Shown here one piece after another: positions 56,884-64,000 of a stretch of 64,000 bases of DNA. The notes below the pieces were generated by a model. It searched no databases, was not told the DNA's origin, and was given only the letters and a program-made list of their open reading frames with translations. Position 1 is the first letter of the stretch, and each line of letters begins with the position of its first letter. The stretch lies in NCBI GenBank assembly GCA_964019155.1, contig OZ025242.1:25137046-25201045 (forward strand). Direction: 5' to 3'. A program made the translations under genes and the position numbers. This DNA comes from Osedax fenrisi. Its lineage: Eukaryota > Annelida > Polychaeta > Sabellida > Siboglinidae.

Positions 56884-57902
56884 ATATTATCCATAATTAT
56901 TATGCTATTTATTTAATAATTAAATAATTTAAAAAGTTATTAAATATATTATTGTATTTTTTAAATATTGAATATGATTTATCTGTAATTATTGAAATAT
57001 AAAATTATAATATAAAGTTACCGTTTAATCATATATACCTAATTTTAAATGTTGAGGTAGTTTGTTTTTATAATAAGCAGTGTTTAAATATAACTTTTAA
57101 ATTCAACGAACCTGCTAGCAACACTTTGTCGAGACATGATTATAGAGTGAATGTAGACAACTTATTAATTAACCATATCTCACTTAATTATATAATAACT
57201 AGGTAATATTAATACTTCGTAATTTGTTATCCTAACTAGTAATCTAAATGATATTCTATGAAAATATTATAATGTAGAAATTTTCAGAAATTGTTTAAAT
57301 ATCAGTATACACATCAGTAAAAAATTAATGTTATTCAAATAATACTCATTTATATATATATATTACAAATACTACATGTTATACTTTAACACTTAGTACA
57401 TAAATGAAGTTATTATCGTATAACGTGTGAAGTACAGCAATTTGGCTGTATTCTAACATAGTTACTAATAATTTAAACAAAAATAAACAAAATTTACATA
57501 AGTAAAAAGCGGATATATAAATATCAGATGACACGAAATTAAGAAAGGGAAAATAGGATTTTAAGGTAATCCTTATTTTATTTATAATACATAAATTATA
57601 AATATAATCAATACATCGTAGGATAGCTCTTTATGATAGAATAGTTAATTATTATGATTTTATAATTATATAATATGTATACATAATTGTAAAGTATTCA
57701 TCCTATAATTATTAATATTATATAACAACACTATTTAATAGTATATGTACATTGTACAATAAATATATGTATGATAGTTATTTAGGACATAGAACACATA
57801 TATCTTTATCGTGGAAGATCATCATACATTCAAAACATATGGTTTCGATGTCAATGAATAAGTCTAAAGATAATATCAAGATATATCGGGATAACGTATT
57901 CA

Positions 57903-57913
57903 CATGTGTGTGT

Positions 57914-57960
<47 letters not shown>

Positions 57961-57975
57961 TGTGTATGTGTGTCG
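57903..57975. repeat. (TG)n microsatellite
   Basis: About 35 TG units with few interruptions, in intergenic AT-rich sequence. Confidence 0.95.
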
Positions 57976-58213
57976 GTATGTGTTATAATGATGCGTGTGT
58001 GATAATGTATTATACTATCATTGATAGTGTATGCTACCTTTTTACTAATGCATATTTGTACTCACATTTTCATTATATTTAGAAAACCTATATATCATTA
58101 AGTTATCATTATGTTTTTTAAATAAATACATAGGTATATACCTACATACCTATATACTATATATTATTACCTATATGTTTTCTATATATAGTTATATACG
58201 GATACAATAATAC

Positions 58214-58244
58214 CAAAGATTTTCCGTGCTTCGCAAAATCTTTG
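58214..58244. mobile_element. 31-bp miniature TIR-only copy with 7-bp target duplication
   Basis: CAAAGATTTTCC, GTGCTTC, GCAAAATCTTTG: essentially the two termini of the copy A family joined together, flanked on both sides by ATAATAC (58207-58213 and 58245-58251). The duplication matches in length the 7 bp seen for copy A. It can fold into a hairpin. Confidence 0.75.
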
Positions 58245-58532
58245 ATAATACTACATATATATATATATATATATATCTATTATATAACTATATCACATAT
58301 GTAACACATATATGGTGAATACATTGCAATTAATAAACACATGTGTTTATTAACAACAACAACAATAAATAATAGGTATGTGTATATATATATGCATATT
58401 TTATATACATATAGTAAAATAACCCCAAGTCCTATATATTATATGATATATCAGGGGCGACACTTTAGGTATTACTTAGCCTACTTTTAATATTGGAAAA
58501 AAATCGAATATTTATATATTTATACGCATAAG

Positions 58533-59245
58533 TTATTTACCAAATTTAATACTTCTTCTCTCAAATGAATTATTTATAAATGAGTTTAATATGTCATCTA
58601 TGTTTAATTCTTCCAATTCTTTGTGGATATTGCAAATCATTATTGCATTTGATCTTCTCTGCGTCATGCTATTTCTTAGCCATGTCTTTAATCTTCTTAA
58701 CGTACCGAAAGACCTTTCAGCGTCACAAGAACTTGCAGGTGATACCATAAGTAATTTTATTAGGGTTTGAATTTCTGGAAAAAAATGTATTACTTCGTTA
58801 GACATAGTTTTAAAATTTGTTATAATATTGTTCAGATTCATGTTTTTATAACGTTTTTTATAACATCTAATTTCGGCAATCAAATATTATTTACATAACT
58901 CTGGGTAGTCTTTTATTATATCAATATTTTGTTCTGTATTTGTAAATATTTTTTCCATTTGTTTGTATATATTAATATCTGTTGCACTAAAATATGTATG
59001 TATTGACTCAATTGCCATATCAATAATTATATATTCTTCTATATTAATATGATTATAATCATTAATAGGTTGATTATAAATTATAATGTATAATGATTAT
59101 AATATATTATCCTTTCGCTTTATTTTTCTTGGTAAAATCAAGTCATCAATATCATTATCATCAATCATTTGTCAACTCGGTCTATTATGTCACTAAATAT
59201 GATTTCTTCTCTGCATTCTTGTAGTTGTTGGATGACGGATATGAT
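58533..59245 (-). pseudogene. hAT transposase C-terminal remnant
   Basis: 58533-58883 encodes the hAT dimerisation domain signature CDAERSFGTLRRLKTWLR followed by NAIMICNIHKELEEL. Upstream on the same strand are fragments (IHTYFSATDINIYKQMEKI; VIQQLQECREEIIFSDIID) separated by stops, including TAA directly before the open part. Known: this C-terminal block with the AERSFS-type motif marks hAT transposases, here close to the ZMYM1-like group. It is broken and lacks the N-terminal half, so it cannot be active. Confidence 0.85.
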
Positions 59246-59273
59246 ATATGTGATATATATATATATATATATA

Positions 59274-60179
59274 GGGGAAAGTAACTTAATACGGACACTT
59301 TAACAATAAATGGTCTTAACATTATATGACTCATTATTTGTATTCAAAAATGACAATATATTAATATTATATGATTATAGATATTATTGTGATTTTAAAA
59401 TTTTTTTAATCTTTTAATTCCATAGATAACGGGGGTGTCCGTATTCGGTACCCATGTCCGAATACGGGCACCCTGTGTTATAATACGGAAACCCTATATA
59501 CCACTATATAAATTATATATTATTGATGAAACAATCATATACATTATAATTACATTATTTATAATTAATTTTATGAATAATGTATTCTAATTTAATTAGT
59601 TAATAATTTATATGTTTTTATTATTTTTTTAATTAATAAACAATTTAAGTATCTAAATAATACAAAATTTAGATTTAGCTTTATTGGTTGTATTAATATT
59701 ATAATGCACTCGATTTTTATGAAAATCAGAATAGTTCATACGCTTCGCGCTGATTGGTTATAGGGTGTCCGTATTAAGAAATATAGAGTGTCCTGTGTAT
59801 TAGGGACTTATATGACCTCCAGATATATGCTTATAACTTAATGAATATTTGATAACAAATATAGAAATTATATATATTATTTTTGAATTCTTTATTTTAT
59901 AATAATTTAGTGTTATATTTTATATCGATACATTTGTATATTCTTGAGAAGGTTTTAAATTGATTTTTTTTTCATAAATTTTAAAACTTAATAATAAAAT
60001 TAGTTTATTGGATATATTAGCAATATATTGTATAATTAAAAGATACAAAATACTTTTGTAGACTATTTATATAATTATGAATATTTTATTTATTAAACAT
60101 TTTTTTTGTAGGATTTATGGTTTCTGAGATACCGAGAGTATCCGTATTCGGGCACTGTCCGTATTCGGTTACTTTCCCC
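59274..60179. mobile_element. TIR element, GGGGAAAGTAAC termini, TA target site
   Basis: Left end GGGGAAAGTAACTTAATACG and right end, reverse-complemented, GGGGAAAGTAACCGAATACG, about 25 bp, with TA at both borders inside a (TA)n tract. Four more internal copies of TCCGTATT in both orientations (about 59430-59495 and 59767-59795). About 906 bp without a transposase frame. It has landed beside the hAT transposase remnant. Confidence 0.8.
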
Positions 60180-60181
60180 TA

Positions 60182-61429
60182 GTAGGGTAACCCGTTTTGG
60201 TAACTTTTTTAGTTCCCACCATAGAAAAGTGCCAGCTAACTCGGAATAACTCCTCTTAATCATTATAGATATTATAATACAAATTAATTAAAACCCGACT
60301 ACAATTATGAAAGCTAAACAATATTTAAAAAATATAAGAATTTACATTGAGAATTACAAAAAAAAATTAAATTACAGATATATGAAAGCAATTTTTTTTT
60401 ACAATTAGAAATTGCCTTTTTAGCGTGTTTAGTATATAAACACATCCTTAAAAAATATTAAACATTTTTTTTAAAACAATTAAATCGATCTAACGAACAT
60501 TTTAATTTATTTTTAATTTGTGTCTAAATCGAAAAAATAAATTATCAATGGAATAATAAAAAAAAACTTATATTATATATGTCTATCATCCTTATATTAA
60601 TATAAAATTATAACTATTAATATCAAAATAGCATATACTTATTCAAAAATTACTTTTATTGAAAATTTTAACAACAAATAATTTTGTAACTAACTAGTCA
60701 TAAAAAAAAATTGCGTAGATATCCATTATAAGATCACAACAAAGTGTTATGCTTTATTAAACTAATATATCAAAAACATAATCGAATAAAGTATATTAAT
60801 ATAAAAATAAAAAAAATAAAATTAATTATAAATTTGTATGTAATTTTTTACTGTTTTAATATTATAAGATATGTATAAACGTATATGTCAAATATTTTAT
60901 TTTTATGACAACACACACTGCGTTGCACACTTACACAAATACATACAATATATAAGTAAAATAGAAATTTACATTGAATCATAAATGCAAATATTGCATC
61001 ATTAAAGTGCACTTAGCTTTACCAATTAATTATTTTGTTATGAAACTTCACAAATATGTTCATTATAACATTTATGACCTACTGTGAGCGAGCTAGCAAT
61101 ACTTTCAAAAAAGGGCTACCCTTAAGGGTTTTCTATCAAGTTAACTAAAAATGTAGTGGAAAACCCCCTTACTTTCCGGCAATTTACCTGAAATATAATA
61201 ACTTTATTATTATTATTAAATAGTTAATTGACTACAAAACATCATATGTTTATCGGCGTCATATAATACAATAATAATGATGGTGATAACAATTTGAACA
61301 TAAATAAATATAAGAACAATATATATATATATATATATATAAAAGAACAAGATAAATATTAAATAATACAGTTATAAAGAAATAAAATAATTATATACTT
61401 TACGTTTAAAGAAAGGTTCAGATTCAGTT
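60182..61429. other. AT-rich intergenic region
   Basis: No gene seen. Holds A/T runs and, at 61140-61190, a fragment (GTAGTGGAAAACCCCCTTAC, TTTCCGG) of the 28.3-kb foldback family. Confidence 0.65.
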
Positions 61430-62070
61430 GATCTAGATCAACTGATGTTAGCTGGTAATGCATTCCAACACTTTGGAGCTACGACTGAAAATGCCGATTC
61501 TGCGTATACTGTCGTAGTGATCGGTTGACGGAGCATCATATTTGAGCCAACACGACGAGGTCGATTTTCCGATCGTAAAGTAATGACATTAGCGAGATAT
61601 TCAGGTCTGGCTTGATAAATGGCTCGATGCGTTATACAAAGGAGACGGAACTTGTAAACTAGTCGGAACTTTAACCAACCAAGCGAATGCATCACAGATG
61701 AAATGGAAACCATTGTTCGACGATTAAGTTTGAGAGTATTCTTACTGCACGACGCTGAATAGTTTCAAGTATGTGCAATAAATTAAGGGGAGGGTAGTAA
61801 ATCAGGAACAGCAGTACCGAAGTCTACTAAACACAAGAGCATGCATAAGGCACTTGGTTAAATTAAAAGTTAGCTTGTTACGCGTCTTTCTAATGTTGTA
61901 CAGATAGTAGTTAGCAGTACGTATACTATTTACTATTTTAGCTGTGACATTGAAATGAGTGTCGAAAGTAATACCGAGTGTAGTTACTGATTGGGAAGTG
62001 GGAAGAGAGAGTAAAAAGGATGTGTTATATTTAAGGATATATTTAAAGGAGAATTTGGACGAGACAAAAT
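61430..62070 (-). pseudogene. LINE 3' fragment (polymerase C-terminus)
   Basis: Minus strand. 61438-61713 is open and encodes LVYKFRLLCITHRAIYQARP, RSENRPRRVG and ESAFSVVAPKCWNALP, the standard C-terminal block of CR1/L2/Jockey-type elements. Upstream, in shifted frames, are VTTLGITFDTHFN, IRTANYYLYNIRK and FSRLRYC. At least two frame breaks are seen, so it is a dead fragment of a third LINE lineage. A long (TA)n tract borders its 5' side. Confidence 0.8.
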
Positions 62071-62084
62071 AATAGTAGGTTATA

Positions 62085-62088
<4 letters not shown>

Positions 62089-62164
<76 letters not shown>
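62089..62164. repeat. (TA)n microsatellite
   Basis: About 38 TA units between the LINE 3' fragment and the 405-bp tandem repeat. Similar (TA)n tracts are at 14244-14304, 45168-45214, 44107-44140, 53965-54032 and 56731-56780. Confidence 0.95.
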
Positions 62165-62168
<4 letters not shown>

Positions 62169-63075
62169 GTATATTTTATATTGAATATACATAGAAATAC
62201 TTATTAAAATATGTTACATAAGTAAAATTAATTTAGTATATTTGATAATTTAAATTTATTAAAAAATATGAGACATTCCGAGTGTAATCGTCATTATTTT
62301 TAATACTTATCTAAATGTTTGATACATAGACTAATATTAATCTAAATTAATTGCAATTTGTGTAACCACAACAATTAATTTGATAAATCATAAACGAATA
62401 CGTTTATTTTACATTTTTAAATGATATTTTTTGTAATATATTACCAAATATCTATATTATTTATAAATATAATTTTCTAATAATTATTTAAATGTATATA
62501 TTTTTATTGAATTAGTGTATGATATACATTAATAATATTACAATAGCTATATTATTTAATGATATATATTTAGAATATTTTATATTGAATATTTATAGAA
62601 ATAATTATTAAAATTTGTTAAATCGAGTTAGATAAGTAAAATTAATTCAGTATTTTTGATGATTTTAATTTATTAAAAAATATGAGACATTCCGAGTTTA
62701 ACTGTCATTATTTTTATTACTTATCTAAATGTTTGATACATAGACTAATATTAATCTAAATTAATTGCAATTTGTGTAACCACAACAATTAATTTGATAA
62801 ATCATAAATGAATAAGTTTATTTTACATTTTTAAATGATATTTGTTGTAGATTTTTACTAAAAAATCAACATTTATTTACACAGATTATTTTGTAATGCT
62901 TATATAAATTATTAATTTTTATTTAAATAGTGTATAAAATAAATTAATATAATACCTATATTTTTTAATAATATTCATTTAGTACATATTATATTAAATA
63001 TTTAAACAAATAATTATTAAAACTTGTTAAATCTACGGTACATATGCTTTTTTTTAATAAATTAAAATAATTTTT
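62165..63075. repeat. ~405-bp tandem repeat, two full and one partial unit
   Basis: Unit 1 begins TTTAGTATATTTTATATTGA (62165), unit 2 begins TTTAGAATATTTTATATTGA (62569), and a third partial copy starts near 62988. Long identical stretches include AAATATGAGACATTCCGAG and TAATTGCAATTTGTGTAACC. AT-rich and non-coding; could be the edge of a satellite or a tandemly duplicated element. Confidence 0.8.
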
Positions 63076-63285
63076 AAAATATATTTACCATTATTAATAT
63101 TTTTGTAACAATTTTAACGATTTTGAAAAGTTGATTAAACACTCAATATTAAATATTAGTGTATATTTTATATACCATATGACATATAATTTAATAATCT
63201 ATATAGATATATAAATAATAATAATAAATATATATTTATTTTAAAAATAAATAATTTACTAAAAAAAAGCATATGTACCGTAGAT
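63031..63285. mobile_element. MITE with perfect 25-bp inverted repeat
   Basis: ATCTACGGTACATATGCTTT at the left (63031 onward) is exactly mirrored at the right (to 63285), including the T-run. About 205 bp of AT-rich sequence between. It interrupts the third, partial unit of the ~405-bp tandem repeat. Confidence 0.7.
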
Positions 63286-63920
63286 TCTGAAATTGAAATG
63301 GAAACCCCTCGAGTTTTGGATTTACTTTTATAATATTCGTAGATGATATTGCATTGATTATAACTCATTTTAATTGGATTACAAATATTTATTAATTACT
63401 ATTTTACATGAGTTTGAAAATGACAGATATTTTGGAAATATCATATATTTACAAGTAGAATTCAAAGTCTAACTTTTTAAAAATTTCATTGCTATACCTT
63501 AAATTACTGTAAAAGTAAGTCTTTTACTTTAACTTTACGGTATCTAACTTTTATCGGCTATAGGTAACCTATATGTTACCAGGTAACCTATGGTAACCAT
63601 TGTTATATTATAATAATTATTATTATAATAATTATAATAATTATAATAAATTATAATAATTTATAATAATTATTATTAAATAATAAATTTTATAATTGAA
63701 AATTATTAAATAATAATAATTATATTTTATTAAATAAAGATTATTATTAGTTTTTTTTTCATTTTGTATAATATCATGTTAAACATGTATGTTTAATATA
63801 TATACATACTAAATAATAGGGGTTTTATATGAAAAATAAAAATAGGTTATTAAAATAATAATATATTAATAAATATATTATTAAATTAAATAGATATTTT
63901 AAAGTACATTAAAAAAAGTA

Positions 63921-63992
63921 GCCTCTATAGCTCAGTGGTAGAGCGCTGGTCTTGTAAACCAGAGGTCATGAGTTCAATCCTCATTGGAGGCT
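63921..63992 (+). tRNA. tRNA-Thr (anticodon TGT)
   Basis: 72 nt, all four stems pair: acceptor GCCTCTA/TGGAGGC (one G-T), D stem GCTC/GAGC, anticodon stem CTGGT/ACCAG with loop CTTGTAA, and T stem ATGAG/CTCAT with TTCAATC. The anticodon is TGT, reading ACA. The internal A box (TAGCTCAGTGG) and B box fit RNA polymerase III promoters. No intron and no encoded CCA, as in eukaryotes. The 3' terminator cannot be judged because the window ends 8 bases later. Confidence 0.96.
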
Positions 63993-64000
63993 GATATATT

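Overview
This is a piece of nuclear DNA from an animal. It is strongly AT-rich. It carries two intron-rich protein genes with clear animal homologues, one tRNA gene, remnants of non-LTR retrotransposons and hAT transposons, many terminal-inverted-repeat (TIR) elements, and unusually long, pure microsatellites. Nothing bacterial or viral was seen. The species cannot be named from the sequence; an AT-rich invertebrate fits best.

Layout. 1-4.6 kb is intergenic: foldback elements, a cluster of six ~30-bp palindromes and a ~530-bp (CCT)n tract. 4.63-17.07 kb (+) is splicing factor 1 (SF1, the branchpoint-binding protein), here resolved into 12 coding exons and 527 codons plus stop. Its 6-kb sixth intron holds a three-level nest of DNA transposons. 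19.92-50.34 kb (-) is a Rho GTPase-activating protein of the ARHGAP39/Vilse type (WW-WW-MyTH4-RhoGAP). I traced 17 coding exons whose splice phases agree throughout (1011 codons plus stop); the first coding exon was not found. The two genes converge tail to tail. 50.3-64 kb has TG/CA and (ACT)n arrays, a degenerate LINE, a hAT transposase pseudogene, TIR elements, another LINE 3' fragment, a ~405-bp tandem repeat, and a tRNA-Thr(TGT) at the right edge.

Gene functions. SF1 recognises the intron branchpoint and joins U2AF during early spliceosome assembly. The ARHGAP39-like protein would switch off Rac/Cdc42-type GTPases, with WW domains for proline-rich partners and a MyTH4 domain for the cytoskeleton. 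Nothing shows that the two genes act together.

Most unusual signal. Most exons of the ARHGAP39-like gene lie directly against a tandem repeat, and in several cases the repeat unit contains the splice site or the terminal codons: a 34-bp minisatellite repeating a 3' splice site five times, a 35-bp one repeating a donor, a 72-nt intron made almost wholly of (TAC)n, a 3' minisatellite built from the last codons, and a >150-bp (TAC)n tract running into the second WW exon acceptor. Also notable are a LINE fragment embedded in a higher-order (AGT)n array, a TIR family with 7-bp target duplications that includes a 31-bp miniature copy, and the local palindrome cluster.
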